DNA of 64,000 nucleotides from Phycisphaera sp. GTDB lineage: Bacteria > Planctomycetota > Phycisphaerae > Phycisphaerales > UBA1924. The notes under the pieces were generated by a model that was not told the DNA's origin, did not search any database, and saw only the letters and a program-made list of their open reading frames with translations. Shown here piece after piece: positions 47,733 to 56,713 of the stretch. The stretch is taken from NCBI GenBank assembly GCA_003712165.1, contig RHLH01000001.1, positions 558,001 through 622,000 on the forward strand. Reading direction: 5' to 3'. The translations under genes and the position numbers were made by a program. The stretch's first letter is position 1, and each line of letters begins with the position of its first letter.

Positions 47733-48368
47733 TTATCGTCTGCGGCGGAGTGCAACGAGCGCTCCGATGGAGAGGAGAGAAGCAGACGCGGGTGAGGGGA
47801 TGGCGTAGCTGACGTTGTCAGCCGACCAGAGCTCCTGGAATGTGACGCTGTCGGGGTTTCCGACGATCTGGACGTTGTCGAAGGAGTCGCCGTCGCTGAC
47901 GAACCCGACGAAGCCCTGGTCGAAGCCGGCGATCTGATCGAGGAGGATCAGGTTGTTTCCGACCATGAGCCCGATGCCGTCGCCCGAGAAGGGGCTGAAC
48001 CAGTCGGCGCCGAACGCGATGACTGATTGTCCGTTGAAGCCGATGTTGACGACTTCGTGTGGCTCGATGCCTGTTTCGCCTGACAGGAACGTGGTTCCGT
48101 CGAGGTTGCCGAAGTTGGCACCGGGTTCGATCTCAAGGAGGCCGTCGCTTCCGTTGGGCTCGCCGTCGCGAGTGATCTGGATGAGGCCTGTGTCGAGCGT
48201 GGCGCCGGGTGCGATGACTTGCGGCCCGATGGCGTTGAAGTCTTCGGTGACGATCGCGGCGTTGGCGGCCTCTTCCCAGAGGCTGCGGTCTGTGAACACC
48301 GTGATGTCAGCTGAAGCACTTCCCGCGCACACCGATAGCGCACAGGTGAATGCAAGGCTGCGTTCCAT
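47733..48368 (-). CDS. Secreted PEP-CTERM-type protein
   Basis: A 211-residue exported protein. The signal peptide is residues 1-21 (RSLAFTCALSVCAGSASA-D). The body is a beta domain beginning TVFTDRSLWEEAANAAIVTEDFN, a pattern frequent in PEP-CTERM proteins of unknown function. The tail is IPSPASASLLSIGALVALRRRR in outline: Pro motif, hydrophobic helix, arginines. GGGAG about ten bases before ATG 48368 fixes the start. A terminator follows. Confidence 0.75.
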   Translation of the reverse strand: MERSLAFTCALSVCAGSASADITVFTDRSLWEEAANAAIVTEDFNAIGPQVIAPGATLDTGLIQITRDGEPNGSDGLLEIEPGANFGNLDGTTFLSGETGIEPHEVVNIGFNGQSVIAFGADWFSPFSGDGIGLMVGNNLILLDQIAGFDQGFVGFVSDGDSFDNVQIVGNPDSVTFQELWSADNVSYAIPSPASASLLSIGALVALRRRR

Positions 48369-48527
48369 GTGATGGATCTCCCACTGATTGTCCCGCGGGT
48401 CCGCACCCGCGGTTGGCACGGGACCGCACCCGTGCCTTTTCACAGTTGGAAGGTGCGCGATATAGGACCCTGTGCAAGGAAAGCCGGGGTTTTTTTGGGA
48501 TGGGCCGCTGCTGTGGGTCTGTGGGGG

Positions 48528-49328
48528 CTACCGCACGTTCCTTTTGCGGCTTACGGGAGCGATGGGTCTCTTGGCCTCTGAGACGAAGGCGTGGAGCTTG
48601 CGGATGGTTTCGGAAGATTCCATCCGTTCGCTGAGAGCATCGAGCAGTTCGTCTCTGGGCATGTTCTCGCGGAGGATCTTCGTGAAGACATCGCGGAGGT
48701 TGTTGATGTCGTCGGACGAGTAGCCGTTGCGGCGGAGCCCGACGAGGTTGAGCCCGATGATCTCGTTCCGCTCGTAGACCATCATGAAGGGTGGTACTTC
48801 GGTCGTGACCGCGGTGCCTCCTGAGAGCATGCAGAGCTCGCCGATCCGGCAGTTCTGGTGGATGAGGCAGCAGGCAGAGAAAGTGACCTTGTCCTGAATG
48901 GTTGTATGTCCTGCGAGGCATGTGTTGTTGACCATGACGACGTTGTTGCCGACGATGGCGTCGTGCCCGACGTGGCTGTTGACCATGACGAAGACGTCGT
49001 TGCCGATGCGGGTGGGTGTATGGTCGTTGCTCGCGGCGTTAATGGTGGCGTGCTCGCGGATGATGCAGCGTTCGCCCACGACGACGCCCGCGGTCGGGGC
49101 GCCGGGCTTGAACTTGTAGTCCTGCGGCTCGTAGCCGATCGCGGCGCGGGGGTAGAGGATGGTCTCGGCGCCGATCGTTGTCGGGCCCGAGATGCTGACG
49201 TGCTCGAGGAGCTGGACGCCTTGGCCTAGCGTGACCGGGCCTTTGATGATGCAGTAGGGGCCGATCTTGACGTCGTCGGCGAGGTTGACATCGCCCTCGA
49301 GGATTGCGGTTGGGTGGACTTCTGGCAT
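48528..49328 (-). CDS. lpxA: UDP-N-acetylglucosamine acyltransferase
   Basis: First step of lipid A synthesis: adds a 3-hydroxyacyl chain from ACP to UDP-GlcNAc. The 266-residue protein is a left-handed beta-helix of hexapeptide repeats (HPTAILEGDVNLADDVKIGPYC), with the catalytic histidine region VNSHVGHDAIVG and the signature NLVGLRRNGYS. The C-terminal helical part is present, with a basic tail. TAATAT lies five bases before the ATG and no ribosome-binding site is seen. Other lpx genes are not adjacent, so lipid A genes are dispersed. Confidence 0.93.
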   Translation of the reverse strand: MPEVHPTAILEGDVNLADDVKIGPYCIIKGPVTLGQGVQLLEHVSISGPTTIGAETILYPRAAIGYEPQDYKFKPGAPTAGVVVGERCIIREHATINAASNDHTPTRIGNDVFVMVNSHVGHDAIVGNNVVMVNNTCLAGHTTIQDKVTFSACCLIHQNCRIGELCMLSGGTAVTTEVPPFMMVYERNEIIGLNLVGLRRNGYSSDDINNLRDVFTKILRENMPRDELLDALSERMESSETIRKLHAFVSEAKRPIAPVSRKRNVR

Positions 49329-49376
49329 GTGTGATATTAGGTATGCAACACGGGTTTGGTTTGGTAGGCTCCGCGC

Positions 49377-50021
49377 ATGGCGAAGAAACCGACGACCGTT
49401 GCCGAGTATCTGAAGGGTCTGCCCGAGGATCGCCGGAAGGCGCTTGAGGCGGTTCGGCGGGTGATCCGCAAGAACCTGCCCAGGGGTTATGCGGAGGGGA
49501 TCCAGTACGGGATGATTGGGTACTTTGTGCCGCACGGCGTGTACCCGGACGGGTACCACTGCGACCCGAGTCAGCCTCTCCCGTTTGCGAGCATTGCGAG
49601 CCAGAAGAACCATATGGCGGTCTACCTGATGTGTGTCTACGGCGACGAGGCGCACAAGGCGTGGTTTGTGAAGGCCTGGAAGGCGACGGGCAAGAAACTC
49701 GATATGGGCAAGTCGTGCGTGCGGTTCAAGAAGATCGAGGATGTGCCGCTGGATGTGCTCGGCGAGGCGATCGCGCGGGTGCCTGTGCGTGCGTACATCG
49801 AGCATTACGAGTCAGCCATCAGGACGATGGGGAAGCGCGGATCAAAGAAGAAGGTATCCAAGAAGCCAGCATCCAAGAGGATCGCGAAGAAGAAGGTCGC
49901 GAAGGCTTCCAAGAAGAAAGCGGTGACGAAGAAGGCTGCAAAGAAGAAGGGCACAAAGAAGGCAGCCGCGAAGAAGATGGCAAAGAAGACGAGCAGGAAG
50001 AAAGCATCGGTGAGGCGATGA
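49377..50021 (+). CDS. DUF1801 protein with histone-H1-like lysine-rich tail
   Basis: A 214-residue two-part protein. Residues about 10-145 are a DUF1801 domain (AVRRVIRKNLPRGYAEGIQYGMIGYFVP, KLDMGKSCVRFKKIEDVPLDVLGEAIARVP). Residues about 150-214 are nearly only Lys, Ala, Arg, Ser and Thr (KKVSKKPASKRIAKKKVAKA), like the DNA-binding tail of bacterial histone H1-like proteins. DUF1801 alone is of unknown function; DNA or nucleoid binding is inferred from the tail. TAGGCT is six bases before the ATG. The GNAT gene overlaps its stop by four bases. Confidence 0.85.
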   Translation: MAKKPTTVAEYLKGLPEDRRKALEAVRRVIRKNLPRGYAEGIQYGMIGYFVPHGVYPDGYHCDPSQPLPFASIASQKNHMAVYLMCVYGDEAHKAWFVKAWKATGKKLDMGKSCVRFKKIEDVPLDVLGEAIARVPVRAYIEHYESAIRTMGKRGSKKKVSKKPASKRIAKKKVAKASKKKAVTKKAAKKKGTKKAAAKKMAKKTSRKKASVRR

Positions 50022-50530
50022 GCGGTGTGCCCTTCAGGCTCGGGGCGGAGGACGCGGGGCGGTACTGGCATATCCGGCAGGTGATGCTGACCGACACGCC
50101 TTGGGCGTTTGCGTCGGACCCTGAATCGGACAACTCGCGTGATCCGACACGGTTTATTGAGCGGGTCGGGAGGAAGTACAACGAGATTCTGGCGATCGCT
50201 GATGCGGCGGGGGATCTGATCGCGACCGCCGGGGTTGTGCGTAGGCCTCGCAGGAAGCTCTGGCATCGTGCGGAGATCTGGGGTGTGTATGTGCATCCGG
50301 ATCACCGGGGGCGGGGGCTTGGCGCTTCGGTCGTGCGGGCGGCTATGGAAGAGGCGCTGGGTTGGGAGGGTGTGGAGTCGGTTGCGCTGTCGGTGAGCGA
50401 GCGGTCGGAGGCGAGAAGGCTGTACGAGCGGCTTGGGTTCAGGCAGTGGGGGTACGAACCGGATTGCCTGCGGCTCGACGGCGAGTCGTACGACGAGATC
50501 CACATGCTGTACATGCCCGAGGGCCAATAA
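50018..50530 (+). CDS. GNAT-family N-acetyltransferase
   Basis: A 170-residue acetyltransferase with the acetyl-CoA loop HPDHRGRGLGASVVRAAMEE and the terminal LYERLGFRQWGYEPDCLRL. ATG 50018 overlaps the stop of the DUF1801 gene (ATGA), so the two are co-translated. The lysine-rich tail of that protein is an attractive but unproven substrate. The longer frame from 49631 overlaps the DUF1801 gene and is rejected. Confidence 0.88.
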   Translation: MSGVPFRLGAEDAGRYWHIRQVMLTDTPWAFASDPESDNSRDPTRFIERVGRKYNEILAIADAAGDLIATAGVVRRPRRKLWHRAEIWGVYVHPDHRGRGLGASVVRAAMEEALGWEGVESVALSVSERSEARRLYERLGFRQWGYEPDCLRLDGESYDEIHMLYMPEGQ

Positions 50531-50639
50531 CCATCCAAGCGCGCGGAGGTGAGGCTTGCGAGGCCGGTGCGAGGATGGTTTGAGGCGCGATTGGTGTTTG
50601 TGCTTGTGTGTGTGAGTGGGCTTGCCGAGGTCTCCATTG

Positions 50640-50894
50640 ATGATCGGCAATGGGCCCATGCTGGCGTCGGTGACCGACGGCGAATCCGCTTGGGCGGATT
50701 TCATCTCGGGCGTGCAGCGGACGTTCGAGCAGAACGCGGCGATGGCGCCGGTGCTTGGGATCGTGCTGCTGGTTGGCGCGGTGCTCCTGATCGACTATTT
50801 CATCGCGAAGTGGATTGTCAGGCGCACCGAGGGCGGTAGTGGGCGCACCCGGTCCGGGAAGCGTCGGGTTACCTCACGTCGAAATCCAGGGTGA
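50640..50894 (+). CDS. Small single-TM protein with basic tail
   Basis: An 84-residue protein with one helix (APVLGIVLLVGAVLLIDYFIAKWIV, in parts, residues about 37-61) and a strongly basic C-terminus (RRTEGGSGRTRSGKRRVTSRR). ATG 50640 is preferred because GAGG lies nine bases upstream. The 3' end overlaps the convergent gene at 50869 by 26 bases. Family unknown. Confidence 0.5.
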   Translation: MIGNGPMLASVTDGESAWADFISGVQRTFEQNAAMAPVLGIVLLVGAVLLIDYFIAKWIVRRTEGGSGRTRSGKRRVTSRRNPG

Positions 50895-51402
50895 TGTCGT
50901 CGTCGGTGTTCGGTGTGCCGTCGGCGCCCGCGGATGTGAGTTTGTACGAATCGGCGTCGATGATCTCGTAGGCGATCGAGTTGCCCCAGTAGTCCTGTTG
51001 CAGATCGGGCTTGAGTGTTGTGATCGAGACGAGCGAGTCTGGGAGGGCGTCCATGGTCTGGTGGTACGCGGTGACCTCTGTGTGTATCTCACTCATTGTG
51101 ACGTAGGTCTGGATGTTGGGCAGGGTGATGGCCGTGCCCGCGGCAGCGAGCGCGAATATCGCGAGGAACATGATGCCGAAGATGATCAGCCCGATGATGA
51201 TCCAGAGCGATCCGATGAACCCGATGATGGCTCCCGCGATGGCGAGACCTCTTGGGGGTTTGCGGAGAGCGAAGAGGGAGAGGATGAGTCCGACGGGGCA
51301 GAGCAGGCCGCAGGTGCCCAGGATGCCTAGCAGGGAGCAGACGAATCCGGCGACACCGAGACCGTTTGAAGGTGGAGCCTGGTACGAGGTTTGGTTTGGC
51401 AT
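50869..51402 (-). CDS. Membrane protein with DUF4190-like N-terminus and GspG-like C-terminus
   Basis: A 177-residue protein. The N-terminus has a cytoplasmic leader (NQTSYQAPPSNGLG) and two or three hydrophobic helices (VAGFVCSLLGILGTCGLLCPVGLILSLFAL, in parts), as in DUF4190 proteins. Residues about 145-177 (QDYWGNSIAYEIID, DSYKLTSAGADGTPNTDDDI) match the calcium-loop end of GspG-type major pseudopilins. The combination suggests an exported face resembling a pseudopilin. GGGAG before ATG 51402 fixes the start. Confidence 0.72.
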   Translation of the reverse strand: MPNQTSYQAPPSNGLGVAGFVCSLLGILGTCGLLCPVGLILSLFALRKPPRGLAIAGAIIGFIGSLWIIIGLIIFGIMFLAIFALAAAGTAITLPNIQTYVTMSEIHTEVTAYHQTMDALPDSLVSITTLKPDLQQDYWGNSIAYEIIDADSYKLTSAGADGTPNTDDDITLDFDVR

Positions 51403-51428
51403 GCTTCTGCTCCCTGGGTTGGAGCAGT

Positions 51429-52508
51429 TTACACGGCCCCGGCCTCTTCGAGCTTATTGGCAGAATCAATGATTGCTTTCATGTGCTCGATGAAATCAGT
51501 GACGGGCGAGCCAGCTAGGTCGATGTTGCGTGCGGCCTGGATAGCTGCGTAGGCACGCTCGGCGGTTCCACCGAGGCGTTGGAAGCCGTAACCACTGGCG
51601 GAGCCCATAACAGATCGGCATGCGCGGAGCGAGGATTCGATATCGCGCTTTTGTTTTGCGCGAATGAATTCGTCACGGAAGCGTGTCAGCATCGGGATGT
51701 ATGACGATGCGAGTTCCATGTCTTCTGGAGGAGCGTCAAACGGATCGTACTGTTCGGGTCCGTTGTCTGCTGATTCGGCAAGCACCGCATTGAGTGCGCT
51801 GGATAATCGGCTCATGGTCACGGGCTTGGTGAGCACGGCGTCGGCGCCTGCTTCGAGCATGCGCGCCAGTTCTTCGTCGCGGGTTTCGGCGGTCATAATG
51901 ATGACAGGGCCCGAGTAGAGATCCGGTCGGATCATTGAAATGACATCGATTCCGGTCGTGTCTTCGAGGTGAAAGTCGCAGACGACTACGTCGTAGTTCT
52001 CGAGTTTGAGCTTGTCGCACGCGCTTCCGGTCGAGTCTGCGACGGTGATTTTGATGTGCGAGCCCTTGGCCTTGTGCTGGAGTAAATTTCTGTCGGAGTC
52101 AAGGTCATCGAGGTAGAGGGTGTTGATTGGCTTGAGTCCGTCTGCGGTAGATTCAGTGGAGGAGGGATTCCCGTCGCTGCTGACGTTGTTGCTCGGGACC
52201 TGACGCATAAACTGTGCGAGGTCAAGTTTGTTCTCAAGTTGGACAACGCAGACGTGGAATCGGCCGCCGTTGTGTTTGCAGTCCGTGATGGTGCCCTTCA
52301 CACGAATCGCCGTATTGTCGGCTTTGGGCAGATCAATCATGGCGATCGATGAGACATGCAGAAACGCCTGGGTGATGAATACGACCGAAGACGGCGTAAG
52401 CAGTCTGGTCTGGACCTCGAGGTAGCGTCTTGTGCCCCCAGGGTCCTTGATCGCAGTCTTGACGTGGTTAGCGATATATTCGATTGGTTCGGAGCTGTTC
52501 GTGCGCAT
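51429..52508 (-). CDS. Response regulator: PilZ-like domain, receiver, degenerate HPt
   Basis: A 359-residue cytoplasmic signalling protein. Residues about 30-100 have a PilZ-like beta pattern without the RxxxR motif. The receiver covers about 128-245, with the acidic pair Asp134-Asp135, phosphoacceptor Asp178 (VVVCDFHLED), Thr206 and Lys228 (VLTKP). The C-terminus is an HPt-like helical bundle; at the place of the phospho-accepting histidine there is Arg298 (CRSVMGSASGYGF). The receiver should be phosphorylated, but the HPt cannot pass phosphate on. No kinase gene is adjacent. Start at ATG 52508; no ribosome-binding site seen. Confidence 0.82.
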   Translation of the reverse strand: MRTNSSEPIEYIANHVKTAIKDPGGTRRYLEVQTRLLTPSSVVFITQAFLHVSSIAMIDLPKADNTAIRVKGTITDCKHNGGRFHVCVVQLENKLDLAQFMRQVPSNNVSSDGNPSSTESTADGLKPINTLYLDDLDSDRNLLQHKAKGSHIKITVADSTGSACDKLKLENYDVVVCDFHLEDTTGIDVISMIRPDLYSGPVIIMTAETRDEELARMLEAGADAVLTKPVTMSRLSSALNAVLAESADNGPEQYDPFDAPPEDMELASSYIPMLTRFRDEFIRAKQKRDIESSLRACRSVMGSASGYGFQRLGGTAERAYAAIQAARNIDLAGSPVTDFIEHMKAIIDSANKLEEAGAV

Positions 52509-52642
52509 GCGATGCGTATCGACCGGTTATCTGATGGTGTTCAGGGAATGCATGTAGTAGCAGCCAAGAACTGGGGGTAGCTTGATACGAGTGCTCGCAG
52601 GGTCCACACTGTTATCGGTGTACCGCCAAGTAGAAGTGCTTG

Positions 52643-53026
52643 TCAGTGTCCTTCGTGGCCGTGGAAGATGTTGATCTCCGCACCCGGGAGTTCAGCGTTG
52701 CAGTGGAGGCAGTGGGTAGGTGAGGCGTTGTATCTTCCGGCCGGGTAGTGCCTGCCGCACTCGGGGCATTCGAGAGCCCTGCTGAGATCTTCGGATGCGC
52801 CGCAGGTGGGGCACTTCACGCCCACGTCGGAGAGGGCCGCGAGTTCACGGACGGTCAAGCTGAAGTCGTGGGGCTCTTCTTCGGCGAGACATATCCAGAG
52901 TTGAACCGTATCGAGCGGGTGTACCGAGTCTCTGTTGGTAGACGGTTTCATCGAGAAGACGAATATGGAGCCTGCGACGGCGGCCAGCACGAGGACTCCG
53001 AGAACGATGCTGAGAATCTTGGTCAT
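52643..53026 (-). CDS. Membrane-anchored zinc-ribbon protein
   Basis: A 127-residue protein with an N-terminal helix (ILSIVLGVLVLAAVAGSIFVF) and a soluble part with three cysteine pairs: CPTCG, CPECG and CLHCN, enough for one or two zinc ribbons, plus a histidine-rich end (FHGHEGH). ATG 53026 has a GGAG site 11 bases upstream; the codon at 53035 is an alternative. Function unknown. Confidence 0.72.
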   Translation of the reverse strand: MTKILSIVLGVLVLAAVAGSIFVFSMKPSTNRDSVHPLDTVQLWICLAEEEPHDFSLTVRELAALSDVGVKCPTCGASEDLSRALECPECGRHYPAGRYNASPTHCLHCNAELPGAEINIFHGHEGH

Positions 53027-53118
53027 CCGATGCACTCCGTCGTACCCATAGGACTATAGGTTCGTCGCTTCGAAGTGTTCGCTTTTGTCTGGCGTCTATG
53101 TTGAGATCGCGGCAGGTG

Positions 53119-53155
53119 AAAAAGCAGACGGGGCTCTCTTTCAAGAGCCCCGTCT
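53119..53155 (-). terminator. Terminator after pseudopilin gene 1
   Basis: A 12-bp stem, AGACGGGGCTCT with AGAGCCCCGTCT, followed on the minus strand by a T run. Confidence 0.85.
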
Positions 53156-53194
53156 GGAAAGATGTCTGCAGAAGTTCTGGGTTCGAGTACGGGC

Positions 53195-54151
53195 TTATTC
53201 CCAGTAGTCAGAGTTGGCTTTGTTGTCATAGTTCCAGCGGCGCATGCGGGCTCTTAGGTTCGCATCATCAGTGTTGCTGAGATCCTCTGGATCTAGGGTG
53301 TAATCGTCGATGCTGAGTGCTTCGGCGTGGCCATCGGCGAATCCGAAGTTTGCTTGGCCGGTGAAGTAGCCGCCGGGGTGCATCTGTTCTCTGTTGCTTT
53401 GCGGGGTCACCCATGGGTCCTGCGTGCCGTCGGTGAATGAGTCGGTCACGACAATCATGTCAGCGGGGTTCTGAATTTGTGCGAGTTTGGGGCCATACTC
53501 GGTGATCGCACCGGCTCTGACCTCGGCTGCCTGTGCATTCCACGCAGAGCGGATGTGTGCGTGCATGCCCATGCCGAAGATAAGCGTGCCGCCGGGGATG
53601 CGTGGGTGCGTCTGTCCTACTTCGCTGATGGTGCCGGTCTCGTTCCACGCGAAACTGAACGAAGTGAAACCCTGCTCTTCGGGGGGCAGAACTGCACCGG
53701 CTCTGCCGCCTCTGTGCCAGACGACGAGTTCGTTCTCTTCGTAGCCCCAATCTGTGAGCGGGTTGGCGCCGGTCGATCTCGCAGTAGCAATGTTGGAGTC
53801 ATCGAAAATCTGGTACCAATCTACGGGGTACTCGTTGCCGGCGCCTGGGTTTCTGAATACTTCCATGGCCTTGCCGGGGTCGCCCATAACCGAGCGGATT
53901 TGTGCGGGCCAAGTGTAGCTCCAGTTGCGAGTGCCCAGATCGTGCCCGGTCGGGGTCCACTCGTCGAACTCGGCTGTGTAGAACGCGACGCCCTGCTGGA
54001 CACTTCTGTGGTTGGCCTGTCCGAGCATCTTCTGGGCGGCGAGTCTCGCCTTCGCGAGTGCCGGCAGGAGGATGCCGATGAGCAGCGCGATGATCGCGAT
54101 GACAACCAGCAGTTCGATCAGTGTAAATGCACGAGAATTCTTCGTTCTCAT
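53195..54151 (-). CDS. Type II secretion pseudopilin-like protein (tandem copy 1)
   Basis: A 318-residue protein. The prepilin cleavage and N-methylation segment is [20 protein letters not shown] (residues 7-26), cut after the residue before Phe. The globular part is beta-rich and ends with [20 protein letters not shown], a variant of the H-X9-DG motif of planctomycete prepilin-like proteins. The two neighbours on the same strand are paralogues. CAGGAGCGGGGCTG before the ATG is shared exactly with copy 2. A surface or secretion-related role is inferred from the segment. Confidence 0.85.
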   Translation of the reverse strand: MRTKNSRAFTLIELLVVIAIIALLIGILLPALAKARLAAQKMLGQANHRSVQQGVAFYTAEFDEWTPTGHDLGTRNWSYTWPAQIRSVMGDPGKAMEVFRNPGAGNEYPVDWYQIFDDSNIATARSTGANPLTDWGYEENELVVWHRGGRAGAVLPPEEQGFTSFSFAWNETGTISEVGQTHPRIPGGTLIFGMGMHAHIRSAWNAQAAEVRAGAITEYGPKLAQIQNPADMIVVTDSFTDGTQDPWVTPQSNREQMHPGGYFTGQANFGFADGHAEALSIDDYTLDPEDLSNTDDANLRARMRRWNYDNKANSDYWE

Positions 54152-54270
54152 CAGCCCCGCTCCTGTTCTGCGAACTCTGCCACCCGCTGAGAAGCGGGCT
54201 CGTGGAATACAAATGCTATCAAAAACATGCCCGAGTGTCCATAGAGGAATCTGCCTACCTGACAGAGCAG

Positions 54271-54300
54271 AAAGGAGCCCGGCGATCACCGGGCTCCTTT
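54271..54300 (-). terminator. Terminator after pseudopilin gene 2
   Basis: AGGAGCCCGG pairs with CCGGGCTCCT around a short loop, followed by a short T run on the minus strand. Confidence 0.75.
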
Positions 54301-54338
54301 CAAGCGAGTTTCTTGTCTGAAGGCTTAGGGAGCCTGGT

Positions 54339-55307
54339 TTACCACCATTCGGTGTGGGGCTTGCCGTCGTTGTTCCAGCGGCGGATCCGGGCCTTCCAGG
54401 CGGGATCATCCTCGTTAACGGTGGTATCGAGGCGTTGGAGGATGTAATCGGCGACATTGAGGGATTCGACGTGGCCGTCGAGGAATGCGAAGTTAGCTTG
54501 GCCGCTGAAGTAGCCGCCGGGGTAGGCGTGATCGAATCGGGCACCGCGGCGTCCCATGGGCGAGACCCAGCCGTCTTCGTCGACATCAATGAGCGAGTCG
54601 GCGTGGGCGATGAAGTCTCCCGGGTTCCGAACACCGGCGAGTTTGGGTCCCATCTCGGAGACGGCTTCCTTGCGAGTCTGGGCGTCGTTGCTGTTGATGA
54701 TCGACGAGCCGGCGTAGTGGGTGCCCATGCCGAGGTTCAGGTATGCCTGTTGATCGCGGGGATTGCGGACGAAGAGGCGGGCGGAACCGATTTCGTTCCA
54801 GCCCATGCTGAATGAGTTGAATCCGTTGTCGAGGACATCGGTGCGGCCGCCGGCTTTGTGTCCGACGGGGATTTCGCCGACTTCGTAGCCAACCTCACGA
54901 AGAGCGACGTCATCTTCCAGCACTGCGACAGAGGAAGAGGTGTCGACGATCTTTGTCCATTCGATCGGGAATTCGTTGCCGGCGCCGGGGTTCTGGAATA
55001 TCTCCATGGCCTGGGAATCACCGCCTAGTGCGTCACGGACCTGAGCGGGCCACATGTATGCCCAGTAGCTGCCGGTTGAGGATCTTGGGTTCGAGTCGTG
55101 CCCAGTGGGCGTGAAGTCGTCGTACTGATCGGCGTAGAACTGGACGCCCTGCTGGACGCCGCGGTGGTTTGCTTGCCCGAGCAGCTTCTGTGCAGCGAGC
55201 CTTGCCTTTGCCAGTGCTGGCAAGAGGATGCCGATCAGCAGCGCGATGATCGCGATGACAACCAGCAGTTCGATCAGTGTAAACGCGCGAGAATTCTTCG
55301 TTCTCAT
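54339..55307 (-). CDS. Type II secretion pseudopilin-like protein (tandem copy 2)
   Basis: A 322-residue protein with the same first 40 residues as copy 1 apart from one change, including [20 protein letters not shown]. The rest is closer to copy 3: [38 protein letters not shown] and the end [22 protein letters not shown]. The leader CAGGAGCGGGGCTGATG is identical to copy 1, so it looks like a hybrid of the other two. Each copy has its own terminator, so they are separate transcripts. Confidence 0.85.
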   Translation of the reverse strand: MRTKNSRAFTLIELLVVIAIIALLIGILLPALAKARLAAQKLLGQANHRGVQQGVQFYADQYDDFTPTGHDSNPRSSTGSYWAYMWPAQVRDALGGDSQAMEIFQNPGAGNEFPIEWTKIVDTSSSVAVLEDDVALREVGYEVGEIPVGHKAGGRTDVLDNGFNSFSMGWNEIGSARLFVRNPRDQQAYLNLGMGTHYAGSSIINSNDAQTRKEAVSEMGPKLAGVRNPGDFIAHADSLIDVDEDGWVSPMGRRGARFDHAYPGGYFSGQANFAFLDGHVESLNVADYILQRLDTTVNEDDPAWKARIRRWNNDGKPHTEWW

Positions 55308-55425
55308 CAGCCCCGCTCCTGTTTTTTTGGACTCTGCCTGACCGCTGAAATGCGGACTCGTGAAGCCAGAGACTATCAGATCCCCGGATTGGTGTCTATA
55401 CAGGATTTTGCTTACTGTGGGGGTC

Positions 55426-55466
55426 AAAAAGGAAGAGGAGCCCAGCTTTTGGCTGGGCTCCTCTTT
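55426..55466 (-). terminator. Terminator after pseudopilin gene 3
   Basis: A 13-bp stem, AGAGGAGCCCAGC with GCTGGGCTCCTCT around five bases, then TTTTT on the minus strand. Confidence 0.85.
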
Positions 55467-55502
55467 GGATGAAATTCGCTGTCAGAAGGCCAGAAGCTTG
55501 AT

Positions 55503-56468
55503 TTACCACCATTCGGTGTGGGGGTCGCCGTCGTTGTTCCAGCGGCGGATACGGGCCTTCCAACCCGGGTCTTCCGGGTCGACTGTGGCATCGGTGCGCT
55601 GGAGGATGTAGTCGGCGACGTTGAGCGATTCGACGTGGCCGTCGAGGAACGCGAAGTTGGCCTGGCCGCTGAAGTAGCCGCCGGGGAAAGCGAAGTCGAA
55701 GCGGGCGCCGCGGCGGCCCTGTGGTGAGACCCAGCCGTCTTCTTCGACATCGACGAGCGAGTCGGCATGTGCGATGAAATCGCCTGCGTTACGTACTGCG
55801 GAGAGCTTGGGGCCCAGCTCGGTGACGGCTTCTTTGCGAGCCTGAGCAGAGTTGCTGTTGAGGATGGAGGAGCCGGCGTAGTGGGTGCCCATGCCGAGGT
55901 TCAGGAATGCAGCCGGATCGCGGGGGTCGCGGACGAAGAGCCGGGAAGAGCCGATCTCGTTCCAGCCGATGCTGAAGCTGGTGAAGCCGTTGTCGAGGAC
56001 ATCGGTTCGGCCGCCGGCTTCGTGGCGGACGGGGATTTCGCCGATTTCGTAGCCGGCTTCGAGCATGCCCTGGTCGTCTTCGGTGATGGCGACCGGCGAC
56101 GAGGTGTCGACGATCTTGGTCCACTCGATCGGGAAGTCATTGCCGGCGCCGGGATTCTGGAAGATCTCCATGGACTGGGTATCGCCGTCGAGTGCAGAGC
56201 GGACCTGTGCGGGCCAGGTGTATCCGAAGTCGTTTGCCCCGACGGAGCCGGGGAAGTTGTCGTGCCCGGCGGGTGTGAAGTCGTCGTACTGGTCGGCGTA
56301 GAAGTGGACACCCTGCTGGATGCCGCGGTGATTAGCCTGGCCTAGGAGCTTCTGAGCGGCGAGTCTGGCCTTCGCCAGAGCGGGGAGGAGGATCCCGATG
56401 AGGAGCGCGATAATCGCGATCACGACCAACAATTCGATGAGAGTAAAGGCGCGTACACGCTTGTTCAT
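55503..56468 (-). CDS. Type II secretion pseudopilin-like protein (tandem copy 3)
   Basis: A 321-residue protein that starts [20 protein letters not shown] and shares the globular domain of copy 2 almost throughout ([54 protein letters not shown]). Its N-terminus and ribosome-binding region (AAAGGG) differ from the other two. The earlier ATG at 56498 is possible but adds an unlikely leader. It is the first of the three in transcription direction, with the thioredoxin gene divergent upstream. Confidence 0.85.
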   Translation of the reverse strand: MNKRVRAFTLIELLVVIAIIALLIGILLPALAKARLAAQKLLGQANHRGIQQGVHFYADQYDDFTPAGHDNFPGSVGANDFGYTWPAQVRSALDGDTQSMEIFQNPGAGNDFPIEWTKIVDTSSPVAITEDDQGMLEAGYEIGEIPVRHEAGGRTDVLDNGFTSFSIGWNEIGSSRLFVRDPRDPAAFLNLGMGTHYAGSSILNSNSAQARKEAVTELGPKLSAVRNAGDFIAHADSLVDVEEDGWVSPQGRRGARFDFAFPGGYFSGQANFAFLDGHVESLNVADYILQRTDATVDPEDPGWKARIRRWNNDGDPHTEWW

Positions 56469-56713
56469 ACGAATGACCCTTTGTTGTGCTGTTTCCATGT
56501 GCCCTGCGTCCCGAAAGATCGGTCGGCAGGCGGCCCGGCTTGGGCCTATCGCTGCGTTGCAGACATACTACGTTGAGCTGTATGCACAAGTTCCCGGTGG
56601 CGCAGACAATTTTTGTTCGTGAAATAATAGGGCATCCGGTTTGGTTTACTCTGTCCTACTGTCTGGCAGCCCGCGAGAGGGCAGAGACTCAGGCAGACAA
56701 AAGGAGCATCGTC

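Noticed and set aside
49631-50017. An upstream extension of the GNAT frame
   Set aside because: It overlaps the DUF1801 gene in another frame. ATG 50018 overlaps the previous stop in the usual ATGA form and yields a complete domain.
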